Positions 32,703-41,884 of a DNA stretch of 64,000 bases are shown here, piece after piece. The notes below the pieces were generated by a model. It was not told the origin of the DNA. It saw nothing but the letters and a program-made list of their open reading frames with translations, and did no database searches. Position 1 is the stretch's first letter; every line of letters begins with the position of its first letter. Position numbers and translations under genes: made by a program. Source of the stretch: Pseudomonas sp. FP1742 (GTDB taxonomy: Bacteria > Pseudomonadota > Gammaproteobacteria > Pseudomonadales > Pseudomonadaceae); contig NZ_CP117460.1 of NCBI RefSeq assembly GCF_030687145.1, forward strand, positions 3,472,001 to 3,536,000, read 5' to 3'.

Positions 32703-33863
32703 ATGAGCCTGACCGCGAACTGGAACTACCCCACGAGCATCCGCTTCGGTGTCGGCCGCATCGCCGAACTGGCGGAAGTCTGCCGCAGCCAAGGGATCCA
32801 GCGACCGTTGCTGGTCACCGACAGTGGCCTGGCGCGTGCGCCGATCACCACGGCGGCGCTGGAGTCCTTGCGCGCCGCCGGCCTCGGTGTCGCGCTGTTC
32901 TGTGACCTCAAGCCCAACCCCGTCGAAGCCAACCTCGCGGGTGGGCTCGACGCCTGGCGTGCGGGCAAGCATGACGGCGTGGTGGCGTTCGGCGGTGGCA
33001 GCGGCCTGGACATGGGCAAGCTCATCGCCTTCATGAGCGGTCAGACCCGACCGGTGTGGGATTTCGAAGACATCGGCGACTACTGGACACGCGCCGACGA
33101 AAGCAGCATCGCCCCGATCATCGCGGTGCCGACTACGGCGGGCACCGGTTCCGAGGTCGGCCGTGCGGCGGTGATCATCGACGAGCGCACGCACACCAAA
33201 CGCATCATCTTCCATCCGAAGATGATGCCGCGGGTGGTCATCAGCGACCCCGCCCTCACCGTCGGCATGCCGGCCAAGGTTACCGCCGGCACTGGCATGG
33301 ACGCGTTTTCCCATTGCCTGGAATCCTACTGTGCCCCCGGTTTTCATCCCATGGCCGAAGGCATCGCGGTGGAAGGCATGCGCCTGGTGGCCAATACTCT
33401 GGTGCGGGCGGTACACACCCCTTCCGACCTCGACGCGCGCGCACAAATGCTCGCGGCGGCGGCGATGGGCGCCACCGCGTTCCAGAAAGGCCTGGGAGGA
33501 ATGCACGCCCTCTCGCATCCGGTGGGCGCCCTGTACGACACCCACCATGGCATGACCAATGCCACGTTCATGCCCTATGTGTTGAAGTTCAATCGCCCGG
33601 CCATCGAGGAACGCATTACCCGTCTGGCGGCGTATCTGCGCCTGCCCTCCCCGGGCTTCGACAGCTTTATGGCCTTCGTCCTCAAGCTGCGCAAGGACAT
33701 CGGCGTGCCGCATACGCTGGTCGAGCTGGGGGTGGATGATCAGCAGGCCGACCTGATCGCGGATATGGCGATTGTCGATCCCTGTGCCGGTGGTAATCCG
33801 CTGCCATTGACGCGAAATGGCGCGGCAGAAATTTTCGAAGCGGCTTATCACGGCCGTCTTTAG
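32703..33863 (+). CDS. Iron-containing (group III) alcohol dehydrogenase
   Basis: A 386-residue Fe-ADH. The NAD site is VVAFGGGSGLDMGK, followed by VPTTAGTGSEVGRAAVI. Metal ligands are in DAFSHCLESYCAP and the two-histidine stretch MHALSHPVGALYDTHHGMTNA. It follows the aldehyde dehydrogenase by 3 bases. Alcohol to aldehyde (this gene), aldehyde to acid (previous gene) and amine ligation (first gene) together fit the breakdown of an amino alcohol or similar compound; the order of steps is inferred. Confidence 0.94.
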   Translation: MSLTANWNYPTSIRFGVGRIAELAEVCRSQGIQRPLLVTDSGLARAPITTAALESLRAAGLGVALFCDLKPNPVEANLAGGLDAWRAGKHDGVVAFGGGSGLDMGKLIAFMSGQTRPVWDFEDIGDYWTRADESSIAPIIAVPTTAGTGSEVGRAAVIIDERTHTKRIIFHPKMMPRVVISDPALTVGMPAKVTAGTGMDAFSHCLESYCAPGFHPMAEGIAVEGMRLVANTLVRAVHTPSDLDARAQMLAAAAMGATAFQKGLGGMHALSHPVGALYDTHHGMTNATFMPYVLKFNRPAIEERITRLAAYLRLPSPGFDSFMAFVLKLRKDIGVPHTLVELGVDDQQADLIADMAIVDPCAGGNPLPLTRNGAAEIFEAAYHGRL

Positions 33864-33892
33864 AGCTCAGCAGTCAGTCAAACCGCGGAACC

Positions 33893-33981
33893 TGTGGGAG
33901 CGGGCTTGCCCGCGAAGACGGCGTCACAGTCAACATTGATGTTGCCTGACATACCGCTTTCGCGAGCAAGCCCGCTCCCAC
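33893..33981. repeat. REPIN copy 3
   Basis: TGTGGGAGCGGGCTTGCCCG forms the left arm and CGCGAGCAAGCCCGCTCCCA the right arm, with GTCAACATTGATGTTGCCTG in the spacer. The left arm carries a C where copies 1, 2 and 4 have T (GCCCGCG against GCTCGCG). The 33982-34168 stretch after it is non-coding, AT-richer, and probably holds the promoter of the next gene. Confidence 0.92.
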
Positions 33982-34168
33982 GGGGATTGCGCTGAGCTGA
34001 CTGGCATCAGAGCTCGGCACTCTACCTTTTTGGGTACACACCACACTTATGTGATTTTGATATCAGCGCCATCAAGCTTCCGGTATCCATTGGGCTGGCA
34101 TGCCGAAAAAATCTCGAACTCAGACCCTATCGCTGAATCCAATGTGTAGGCCAACGGAGGTAAGCGAA

Positions 34169-34387
34169 ATGAACAATGATGACCGTGTTGACGACATCGA
34201 ATCAGAAACCACCTCAGACACCCCGCCCACCGATCCGTCTGATGAACTCATCGACACAGAGCTTGAGGACAGCGACGTAGACCTCAACGGTGAAGATCCC
34301 TCTGCGACTCGAACCCAGGAGCAGGATGCTGACGAGCGCAGCCGGAAAATAGCCGAGATCGAACGCAAGGTGGCGGATGGCAATTAG
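34169..34387 (+). CDS. Small acidic hypothetical protein
   Basis: A 72-residue, very acidic protein (MNNDDRVDDIESETTSDT then PPTDPSDELIDTELEDSDVD) ending in a short charged helix (DERSRKIAEIERKVADGN). The start is fixed by GGAGG 8 bases upstream; an in-frame upstream ATG at 34100 has none. There is no membrane or signal segment. I do not recognise the family. It stands alone between a REPIN and an amidase gene; about 200 bp of featureless sequence separate it from the amidase. Confidence 0.7.
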   Translation: MNNDDRVDDIESETTSDTPPTDPSDELIDTELEDSDVDLNGEDPSATRTQEQDADERSRKIAEIERKVADGN

Positions 34388-34585
34388 AAAAAAACACGCC
34401 CCTCATCAGGTTCAGGGCACAGGTGAATGACAGAGAGCAACGAGTTCTCCGATACTGTCGCGCAAATGCAGTGCAATGAGAACCGAAATGAAAACCCATT
34501 GTGAAATATGTGATGTCCCTGAGCCGAAAACCCGGCGTAACCACAACCTTCACCACGCTCCCCGTCTGCGGCAGGCGGTAACCGC

Positions 34586-36301
34586 ATGATCGAGGTCACC
34601 GAGGTTTCCATTGCCGAGTTGCGTACTGCGCTCGAATCCGGCCAGACCACGGCGGTTGAGCTTGTGCAGGCCTATCTGGCCCGGATCGACGCCTACGATG
34701 GCGCCGACACGCCCACCGCCCTCAACGCGGTGGTGGTGCGCAACCCCGATGCGCTCAAGGAAGCGCAGGCGTCCGATGCCCGTCGGGCCAAGGGCGAGAC
34801 GCTGGGCCCGCTCGACGGTATCCCCTACACGGCCAAGGACAGTTATCTGGTGAAGGGGCTGACCGCCGCCTCTGGAAGTCCCGCCTTCGCCGACCTGATT
34901 GCTTATCGCGATGCGTTCACCATCGAACGGCTTCGCGGTGCCGGGGCGATCTGCCTGGGCAAGACCAATATGCCACCGATGGCCAACGGCGGTATGCAGC
35001 GCGGAGTCTACGGCCGGGCCGAGAGTCCGTATAACGCCGACTACCTCACCGCCCCTTTTGCCTCGGGTTCATCGAACGGCGCAGGCACCGCGACCGCCGC
35101 CAGTTTCGCGGCCTTCGGTCTGGCGGAGGAAACCTGGTCGAGCGGACGTGGCCCTGCCTCGAACAACGGTTTGTGCGCCTATACGCCTTCGCGTGGGGTG
35201 ATCTCGGTGCGCGGCAACTGGCCGTTGACGCCGACCATGGACGTGGTCGTGCCGTTTGCCCGGACCATGGCGGACCTGCTCGAAGTGCTCGATGTGGTGG
35301 TGGCCGATGATCCCGATACCCGGGGCGATCTGTGGCGGATGCAACCCTGGGTGCCGATTCCGAGCGTCGCTTCGGTGCGCCCCGCTTCCTATGCATCGCT
35401 TGCCGCGAATGCCCATGCGCTCGCCGGAAAGCGCTTTGGCGTGCCTCGCATGTACATCAACGCCGATCCCGACGCGGGCACCAGCGATGCACCCGGCATC
35501 GGTGGGCCGACGGGCCAGCGCATCAACACCCGCGCCTCCGTGATCGGGCTCTGGGAGCAGGCGCGCAAGGCACTCGAAGCGGCCGGTGCTGAAGTGCTCG
35601 AGGTCGATTTCCCGCTGGTTTCCAATTGCGAGGGCGATCGTCCTGGGGCACCGACGGTGTTTAACCGGGGCCTGGTATCCAAAGAGTTCCTGCACCATGA
35701 GTTGTGGGATCTGACGGCCTGGGCGTTCGATGATTTTCTTCAGGCCAACGGTGATCCAAAACTGCATCGCCTGGTCGACGTGAACGGGCCGCTGATTTTC
35801 CCCCACGACCCGGGGACGCTGCCCAACCGCGAGGGCGATCTTGCCGCCGGCATGGACGAGTATGTGCGGATGGCCGAACGCGGCATTACGCCGTGGAACC
35901 AGATCGACACGCTGCCGGATGGACTGCGTGGCCTGGAACTGACCCGGCGAATCGATCTGGAAGAATGGATGGATCGGCTGGGGCTCGACGCGGTGATTTT
36001 CCCGACGGTAGCCGACGTCGGGCCGGCGAATGCCGACGTCGATCCGGCGTCTGCGGATATCGCGTGGAGTAACGGGGTCTGGGTCGCCAACGGCAATCTC
36101 GCCATCCGCCACCTGGGCGTTCCCACGGTCACGGTGCCGATGGGCGTCATGCCGGACATCGGCATGCCCGTCGGGCTGACATTTGCCGGCCGCGCCTACG
36201 ACGATTCGACACTGCTTCGCCTGGCTTCGGCGTTCGAGTCGACGGGGACGAAACGCTTGATCCCACCGCGCACCCCGCCCTTGTCGGGTAGCCAAAAATA
36301 G
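34586..36301 (+). CDS. Amidase-signature family hydrolase
   Basis: A 571-residue amidase-signature enzyme, longer than the usual ~470. The catalytic Ser-cisSer-Lys set is visible: lysine in DGIPYTAKDSYL, the Gly/Ser-rich ASGSSNGAGTATAAS, and the following SSGRGPASNNGLCAYTPSRG with the nucleophile serine. The C-terminus includes NLAIRHLGVPTVTVPMGV and GLTFAGRAYDD. No signal peptide is evident. It hydrolyses an unknown carboxamide, nitrile-derived amide or acyl-urea. It is a single gene; an inverted repeat begins immediately after its stop. Confidence 0.93.
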   Translation: MIEVTEVSIAELRTALESGQTTAVELVQAYLARIDAYDGADTPTALNAVVVRNPDALKEAQASDARRAKGETLGPLDGIPYTAKDSYLVKGLTAASGSPAFADLIAYRDAFTIERLRGAGAICLGKTNMPPMANGGMQRGVYGRAESPYNADYLTAPFASGSSNGAGTATAASFAAFGLAEETWSSGRGPASNNGLCAYTPSRGVISVRGNWPLTPTMDVVVPFARTMADLLEVLDVVVADDPDTRGDLWRMQPWVPIPSVASVRPASYASLAANAHALAGKRFGVPRMYINADPDAGTSDAPGIGGPTGQRINTRASVIGLWEQARKALEAAGAEVLEVDFPLVSNCEGDRPGAPTVFNRGLVSKEFLHHELWDLTAWAFDDFLQANGDPKLHRLVDVNGPLIFPHDPGTLPNREGDLAAGMDEYVRMAERGITPWNQIDTLPDGLRGLELTRRIDLEEWMDRLGLDAVIFPTVADVGPANADVDPASADIAWSNGVWVANGNLAIRHLGVPTVTVPMGVMPDIGMPVGLTFAGRAYDDSTLLRLASAFESTGTKRLIPPRTPPLSGSQK

Positions 36302-36369
36302 AAAGATCGCAGGCTCCTGCAGAGGTTGAGTACTCCCGTACCCATGCCCTGTAGGAGCCTGCGATCTTT
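36302..36369. repeat. Inverted repeat of the TGTAGGAGCCTGCGATC class (REP family 2), terminator-like
   Basis: AAAGATCGCAGGCTCCTGCA is mirrored at 36350-36369, giving a ~20-bp nearly perfect stem with a ~28-base loop. It abuts the amidase stop and could act as its terminator. The rest of the gap to 36571 shows no gene. Confidence 0.85.
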
Positions 36370-36571
36370 GGGCTATTCATGCGAAATCCGGCAACAGTGT
36401 TTGTCCAGTCGGCCGCTATTTGAAAGAAGTTCAAACACCTAACATCGTCTCTACCCAGTGAGCCAATAGCGTCAGTATCCATTAGCTCATGAGGTAGTCA
36501 CTCGAAAATCCGAGATGAGCTTTACGATCATCCCGGCCCCCGAGTAAACCTTGGACGATACGGTGAAGATA

Positions 36572-36844
36572 ATGAAAACTTTAAAAATTGCGGTTCTTCT
36601 GGCACTTGCCGGTATAGGCGTACACGCCTTTGCAGACGATGGCCATTCAACTAACGCGACCAGCAAGACACCTGTTGAGATCTACACGTACGAAACGAAG
36701 CTCGACATTAAGAAAGTCATTAGCCTCACAGAGATTCCGGACGAGTGCAAACCGGTCCCGGTACAAATGACCTATGAAGACTCCCACGATCAACGGCATA
36801 TCATGCAATATCAAGTGATGGGCACTGGATGTTCAAACGGTTGA
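36572..36844 (+). CDS. DUF2790 family small secreted protein
   Basis: A 90-residue protein with a clear signal peptide (MKTLKIAVLLALAGIGVHAFA, cleaved near residue 21). A ~70-residue mature domain carries the DUF2790-type YTYETKLDIKKVISLTEIPDECKPVPVQMTYEDS and a conserved C-terminal GTGC, suggesting one disulfide. Many fluorescent pseudomonads carry several copies, some induced by copper or stress; here the function is unknown. GGTGAAG precedes the ATG; an in-frame TTG 7 codons upstream is less likely. Confidence 0.85.
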   Translation: MKTLKIAVLLALAGIGVHAFADDGHSTNATSKTPVEIYTYETKLDIKKVISLTEIPDECKPVPVQMTYEDSHDQRHIMQYQVMGTGCSNG

Positions 36845-36892
36845 GTACCGTGCGGACGATGGAGGGTCGACACTCCACGCCTGCGGCGCAAC

Positions 36893-37840
36893 TCACTCAA
36901 AAACTGATGTTTTTCCTGAGCCTACGATTTTTTCATCGGAGGCCAACATGCCCGGGATGTGATGTTTAAGAAACTCCACCCAAGTCTTTGTCTTCGCATC
37001 CACGAATTTTCGTGATGGGTAGATTGCAAATAGATTCAACTCTTCAAGCCGATACTCCGGCAACACGCGCACTAACGTACCGGCCCTCAGGCCATTGACC
37101 GCAGAAGCAATCGGCTGAATACCGATGCCCATCCCGTTTGTTATAGCGACGGTCATTCCATCAGCGGTATTGATGTGAAAGGGAGACAAGGGGACATTGA
37201 TTGATTCCGCGCCTTCAGGCCCCTCAAATGTCCAGTTTTCAACCGGCATTACGGTATTAACAATCCTCAGACAATCATGTGAACAAAGAGAACCCGGAGA
37301 GTCCGGGATTCCGCGTTTCTTCAGATAGGCAGGCGAGGCGCAGAGAATGCTGTAAGTGATGCCGAGCCGCTGAGCGACAAACCCTGAATCGGGCAGATCC
37401 CGCGCTAAAACAATCGACATGTCATACCCTTCCTCGAGCAAGTCGGGTAGCCGATTGGTCAGTGTCAAATCAAACATGACCGAGGGATGGGTCTCTCTGT
37501 ATTTGGCAATGGCATCGATCACGTAATGATTGCCGATGGCTGACATGGCATGAATTTTCAGCCTGCCCACGGGTCGGGTGTGAGCGGTCCCGGCTTCCTC
37601 ATCGGCTTCACGTACCTCGTCAAGAATCCTCTCGCATCGTTGCAAATAGCGCGCACCGGCTTCGGTAAGCGCCAGGCGTCGGGTAGTGCGGTTAATCAGA
37701 CGGGTTTGAAGCCTGGCCTCTAGACTGGAAACCGCTTTGGAGACGTTGGTTGTCGTGGTGTCCAATAGCTCGGCGGCCGCCGTAAAACTGCCGCTCTGGG
37801 CAACAGCCATGAAAAACCGCATGGTCTGGAAAACGTCCAT
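36893..37840 (-). CDS. LysR-family transcriptional regulator
   Basis: A 315-residue LysR regulator. The N-terminal winged helix is FQTMRFFMAVAQSGSFTAAAELLDTTTTNVSKAVSSLE, and the substrate-binding domain includes VGRLKIHAMSAIGNHYVIDAI. The ATG at 37840 follows GAGGTG at 7 bases; a GTG three codons earlier is possible. It lies behind the aldo/keto reductase on the same strand but past a terminator hairpin, so it is probably its own unit. Target genes are unknown; the efflux/AKR operon is a candidate. Confidence 0.92.
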   Translation of the reverse strand: MDVFQTMRFFMAVAQSGSFTAAAELLDTTTTNVSKAVSSLEARLQTRLINRTTRRLALTEAGARYLQRCERILDEVREADEEAGTAHTRPVGRLKIHAMSAIGNHYVIDAIAKYRETHPSVMFDLTLTNRLPDLLEEGYDMSIVLARDLPDSGFVAQRLGITYSILCASPAYLKKRGIPDSPGSLCSHDCLRIVNTVMPVENWTFEGPEGAESINVPLSPFHINTADGMTVAITNGMGIGIQPIASAVNGLRAGTLVRVLPEYRLEELNLFAIYPSRKFVDAKTKTWVEFLKHHIPGMLASDEKIVGSGKTSVFE

Positions 37841-37868
37841 CGTTTTCACCTCAAGGGCGTGGATAACA

Positions 37869-37896
37869 GAGGGCGGCCTTACAGAAGACCGCCCTC
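37869..37896 (-). terminator. Terminator of the efflux / aldo-keto reductase operon
   Basis: GAGGGCGG / CCGCCCTC form an 8-bp stem that continues, past one mismatch, with CTT/AAG around an ACAG loop. It starts 11 bases after the AKR stop on the minus strand and is followed by TGTTATCC. Confidence 0.7.
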
Positions 37897-37907
37897 CTCG
37901 TCATGTG

Positions 37908-38858
37908 TCACTTTTTCCGTGGAATAAATCCAGGCACACCGGTTTCCACGACCGAGTTGAATCGTATCCTGATCGTAATATCTTCCTTGATCTCAAGCAT
38001 CGCCCTATGCGGCAGGGTGGAAATATCCAGGTTTTCCTTGATATGACTTGGTGTAGCGGACGTGGTCAAAAAAGCAACGCCCCGTTGTACAGACCAGGCC
38101 AATGCCACTTGAGCCGGAGTCTTCTGCAAGCGCTTGGCGATCCCTGTAATCACCGAATCCTCCAACACTTTCGGCTCCATGCCATGGCCCAGTGGCGCGA
38201 ACGCCAGGAGGACGATTCCATGCTGTTTGCAGAACTCGAGCAGTTCCCATTCCGGCAGATAAGGGTGGGATTCAACCTGCACCACGGCAGGTTTGATCCG
38301 GGCCACTGCCACAATCTCTTTTAACGTTTCCAGCGTGATATCAGACAAGCCGATCGACTTGCAGCGGCCTTCATCCACCAGGCGTTCAAGTGCTCTCCAG
38401 GTTTCGATCAGTGTCACGCCGGAGTCGTAGATGACGCGACCCTGTTCGTCTCTCGGGTCCTGATTCTCACCGGGTTGAAAGGCAAACGGCGTATGGATCA
38501 GGTAGCAGTCGATAAAGTCCACTTGAAGGCGCCGGCAACTGGCCTCGAAGGCAGGTTTGACTCGCTCGGGACGATGGTTGGTGTTCCACAGTTTGGTGGT
38601 GATGAACACGTCCTCCCGGCGGATCTTGCCCGCCTCCAGCACTTCTTGTAACGCAACGCCGACACGCTCCTCATTGCGATAGCGCTCTGCACAGTCGAAA
38701 TGGCGAAAGCCCGCTTCCAAGGCATCCTTGACCGCTTGTGTGGTGACACTGAGGTCGCTGAACAGCGTGCCAAATCCAACGGCCGGCATTTCACCAGAGC
38801 CGTTGTTCAGCGCAAACCGGGTATCGCGAAGTGCATCGTAAAAAGGTTCGTAAGACAT
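37908..38858 (-). CDS. Aldo/keto reductase
   Basis: A 316-residue NADPH-dependent reductase of the AKR fold. The catalytic tetrad is recognisable: Asp and Tyr in FRHFDCAERYRNE, Lys in VFITTKLWNTNHRPE, and His in IDCYLIHTPFAF. Further motifs are CKSIGLSDITLETL, VQVESHPYLPEWELLEFCKQHGI and the cofactor-binding TPAQVALAW. The ATG at 38858 has AAGAG just before it. It begins 31 bp after the efflux outer-membrane gene, so it is probably the last gene of the TetR-controlled operon. It may detoxify a carbonyl compound also handled by the pump (inference). Confidence 0.92.
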   Translation of the reverse strand: MSYEPFYDALRDTRFALNNGSGEMPAVGFGTLFSDLSVTTQAVKDALEAGFRHFDCAERYRNEERVGVALQEVLEAGKIRREDVFITTKLWNTNHRPERVKPAFEASCRRLQVDFIDCYLIHTPFAFQPGENQDPRDEQGRVIYDSGVTLIETWRALERLVDEGRCKSIGLSDITLETLKEIVAVARIKPAVVQVESHPYLPEWELLEFCKQHGIVLLAFAPLGHGMEPKVLEDSVITGIAKRLQKTPAQVALAWSVQRGVAFLTTSATPSHIKENLDISTLPHRAMLEIKEDITIRIRFNSVVETGVPGFIPRKK

Positions 38859-38889
38859 CTCTTGACTCCAATGTTCGGGGCCGCAGCCG

Positions 38890-40380
38890 CTATTGATACG
38901 AAGGGTTCTGTGCTTCGCGACTGGCAATCCGTTGCTCAAACGCACCGACGGAATTACCGCCGAGGGCGACATACAGCTGCACCGTGTCGAGATACTGCGC
39001 AGTCTTCACCCGGATTTGCCCCAACAACGCTTGCTCATAGGCACGTTCCGCTTCCAGCACCTGGAGAATGCTGTTCTCGCCCTGCGCGTAGGCTTGCTGA
39101 TTCAACCGAAAACTGGTTTCGGCAGCGCGAAACGCGTCTTCCTGCGCCAGGTTTTGCTCGGCGTCATGGTTGATCGCCTGCAACGAGTCCGCGACCTGGC
39201 CGAACGACTGAATAACCGTCTGCTGATAGCCGGCGAGCGTCGCCTTGTAGCCGTCGACGGCAGCCTGACGTTCAGCCTTGAGCGTTCCGCCATCGAAGAT
39301 CGGCCCGGCCAGCCCTGCGGCGAAGCCCCAGAGTGCGGCGCCGCCATTACCGGAAGCGGCCTGTACCAGCGACGCGGACAGCGTTACGTGGGGATAGAGG
39401 TTCGCGGTCGCGACACCGACTGCGGCGCTGGCCATGTGCAGTTCTGCCTCCGCTTGCAGGACGTCCGGTCGGCCGTGGGCCATTTCCGAAGGCACACTCA
39501 CCGGCACGTTGGCCGGCAATACGAACTCGGCAAAATCAAAGTCCGGCGCGGTCCAGTCACCGGGGCCCTTGCCGGTGAGAATCGACAGCGCATGACGCGC
39601 GGCATCACGCTGCTGAGCGAGGGGCGGCAACAGTGTGCGGTCCTGGGCGAGCCGGGTCTCGGCCAGCGAAACGTCGATCTGCGTGGTGACGCCGCTGGCG
39701 TGTGCCCTGCGCACCAGGTCGAGGTTCTTGGCGTCATTGGCGAGCAACTTTTCGACGGCAGCCATTTGCGCGTTGGCAGAAGCCACCAACAACGCCTGAC
39801 TGGCGACATTCCCCGTCAGGGTCAGGTACGCCGCTTCGTATCGATGCATCTGAAGATCGGCAAACGCTTGCTGCTGCTCGATCCGCCGCTTGTTACCGCC
39901 GAACGCATCAAGGTCAAAACCGACCCGCGGCCCGATCGCGTAGAAATTGGAGATCGAAGGCTCTTTCGCGTTGTGTACCCGCTGACGACCCGCCTGAGCG
40001 CCAAAGTCGACCTGCGGATAAAGCGCACCCTCCGCCGCCGCGACGGACGACGCCGCTTGCCGGATCGTTGCATCCGCCGCCACGAGTTCAAGATTGCCCT
40101 CGATGGCGCGACGCACAACCTGGTCGAGCTTTTGCGAATGGAAGGCCGTCCACCAGTCACCGCTGACCTTTTGGCCAAGGTTGATGTGTTGCCCGCCAGG
40201 CTGGTTGCCGCCCAGGCCGAGACGCTGCTCGGCCTGTTGGTCGTAGTGCTGCGACAGGCTCGGCGGCTGCATTTGATAGTCGGGGCCGACGGTGCAGGCC
40301 GTCAGGAACGCAAGAACCGACACCGCACCGAACGTGGTTTGGAACGTCTGTCTGTTGATGAAGCGCGCATTGGATTTCAT
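38890..40380 (-). CDS. NodT-family outer-membrane efflux lipoprotein
   Basis: A 496-residue TolC-like channel. The signal peptide ends in a lipobox, VLAFLTAC, so the cysteine becomes the lipidated N-terminus (TVGPDYQMQPPSLS follows, typical of OprM/NodT). Two repeats of alpha-barrel helices are visible (QAASSVAAAEGALYPQVD; LNQQAYAQGENSILQVLEAERAY). The ATG at 40380 is 8 bases after GGAG. It is the third component of the tripartite pump encoded by the two upstream genes. Confidence 0.94.
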   Translation of the reverse strand: MKSNARFINRQTFQTTFGAVSVLAFLTACTVGPDYQMQPPSLSQHYDQQAEQRLGLGGNQPGGQHINLGQKVSGDWWTAFHSQKLDQVVRRAIEGNLELVAADATIRQAASSVAAAEGALYPQVDFGAQAGRQRVHNAKEPSISNFYAIGPRVGFDLDAFGGNKRRIEQQQAFADLQMHRYEAAYLTLTGNVASQALLVASANAQMAAVEKLLANDAKNLDLVRRAHASGVTTQIDVSLAETRLAQDRTLLPPLAQQRDAARHALSILTGKGPGDWTAPDFDFAEFVLPANVPVSVPSEMAHGRPDVLQAEAELHMASAAVGVATANLYPHVTLSASLVQAASGNGGAALWGFAAGLAGPIFDGGTLKAERQAAVDGYKATLAGYQQTVIQSFGQVADSLQAINHDAEQNLAQEDAFRAAETSFRLNQQAYAQGENSILQVLEAERAYEQALLGQIRVKTAQYLDTVQLYVALGGNSVGAFEQRIASREAQNPSYQ

Positions 40381-40399
40381 TGGGCAAACTCCACGAAAA

Positions 40400-41884
40400 C
40401 TAGTTGGTCGGAACGGGCTTGCGAAGAAAGACAACCAGTGGACTGACCACCAGCATCGCCACCATCAACAGCTTGAATTGGTCGATCACCGCGATAAAAG
40501 CCGCCTGGCCGGTGATCATTTCGTTGAGCCCCGCCAGTGCTTGCAGGGACATCGGCACGGCATGCGCAGCGGCGCGATAAGGCGTCAGATGGCTGACCAG
40601 TGCCAGGTGCATCGCTTGCGTATTGTTGAAGAAGAAAATCTGCACGATCGCAACGCCCAAGGTGCTCCCGTAAACACGCGACAGATTGAAAAAACCGGTG
40701 CCTTCAGGGCGTAACTTGGGATCGAGCGTGCTGAACGCGATCTTGGTGAGCGACGGCATCAAGATGCCGATGCCAATCCCCTGGATCGCCCCGGCAATCG
40801 CCACCGGCGACCAGTCCATCAACGGCGAATAACCGAGCATCAGCCAGTTGGCGTAAATCACCACGGCCACGCCAATCGCCACGAACAACCGACGGTCGAA
40901 ACGCTCGGGAACACGGCCCATCAGCAGGAAAGCCCCTACCAGCCCCACACCACGCGGTATCGTCAGCGAACCTGTCGTATCAGGCGGATAGCCGAGGATC
41001 TCGTCCAGCATCGGCGACGTCAGTGCCATGGTCGACAACAGCACGAAACCCACGGCGAAAAAGATAATCGTCGACAGTACGAAGTTGCGGTCCTTGAACA
41101 GACGCTTGTTGAGGAAATGCACCTTCTTGCTCAACAGATGCACGGCGAACAGGTACAGCCCCAACGCGCAGCCCGCCGCCTCCAGCCAGATTTCGGTCGA
41201 GGCAAACCAGTCCAGGCGTTCGCCGCGGTCGAGCAACATTTGCAGGCTGATCAACGCCAGCGTGAAGCTGCCGAAGCCGAAGAAATCGAACGACGGACGT
41301 TGCTCGGCCTTCTTCTCGGCAAGCAAAAGCGCCATCACCAAAAAGATGAATGCCGACAACGGAAGGCTGATGTAGAAGATCGGGCGCCAGCCAAAATGCT
41401 CGCTGACCCAACCACCGATGCTCGGGCCGCTGACGATGCCCAAGAGCACGATTGCCGTCCACGTCGCGCCAAATTTCGCACGCTTCTCCAGAGGCAACGT
41501 CTCCATTGAAATCGCCATCGACAGCGGCGCCAGCACGCCACTCGCCAGGCCTTGAATAATTCGCGCACCGACGAACTCCAGCGGAGTCGTCGCAACCGTG
41601 GCGAGCAGCAAGCCAAGAACGAAGAAGGCTAACGCGGCCTGATAAACCCGCTTCAAGCCATAACGCCCGGCCAGCCACTGCGCAACCGGCATGGTGATGG
41701 CGCTCGCCGCGAGGTACGAGGTGAATACCCAGCCTGCCTGGTCGTCAGTCATCGACAGACTGCCTTGGATAAACCTGAGTACCGCATTCGGCAAAGGCAG
41801 GTTCGCCGACTGCATATAGGTCGCGAGCAGCGCGGCGAACCTCAATGTTCCCGCACCTTGAGGTCTGGCAAGGTTGGCGTTCAT
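40400..41884 (-). CDS. EmrB-type MFS multidrug efflux transporter (DHA2, 14 TM)
   Basis: A 494-residue DHA2 drug:H+ antiporter with about 14 membrane spans. Motifs include the loop 2/3 VAQWLAGRYGLKRVY and the antiporter motif C region VLLGIVSGPSIGGWVSE. A cytoplasmic loop with KKAEQRP lies between helices 6 and 7. The N-terminal TM1 is SANLPLPNAVLRFIQGSLSMTDDQAGWVF. The ATG overlaps the last base of the membrane fusion gene's stop. It pairs with that protein and the NodT channel to expel toxic compounds. Confidence 0.94.
   Translation of the reverse strand: MNANLARPQGAGTLRFAALLATYMQSANLPLPNAVLRFIQGSLSMTDDQAGWVFTSYLAASAITMPVAQWLAGRYGLKRVYQAALAFFVLGLLLATVATTPLEFVGARIIQGLASGVLAPLSMAISMETLPLEKRAKFGATWTAIVLLGIVSGPSIGGWVSEHFGWRPIFYISLPLSAFIFLVMALLLAEKKAEQRPSFDFFGFGSFTLALISLQMLLDRGERLDWFASTEIWLEAAGCALGLYLFAVHLLSKKVHFLNKRLFKDRNFVLSTIIFFAVGFVLLSTMALTSPMLDEILGYPPDTTGSLTIPRGVGLVGAFLLMGRVPERFDRRLFVAIGVAVVIYANWLMLGYSPLMDWSPVAIAGAIQGIGIGILMPSLTKIAFSTLDPKLRPEGTGFFNLSRVYGSTLGVAIVQIFFFNNTQAMHLALVSHLTPYRAAAHAVPMSLQALAGLNEMITGQAAFIAVIDQFKLLMVAMLVVSPLVVFLRKPVPTN

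Noticed and set aside
31161..33851. An 896-codon open frame on the minus strand
   Set aside because: It is fully antisense to the well-supported ALDH and Fe-ADH genes; it has no recognisable domain and reflects the high-GC codon bias.
36302..36369. The inverted repeat as a CRISPR-like or tRNA-like element
   Set aside because: There is only one repeat pair, no spacer series and no cloverleaf; it fits a REP-type hairpin.
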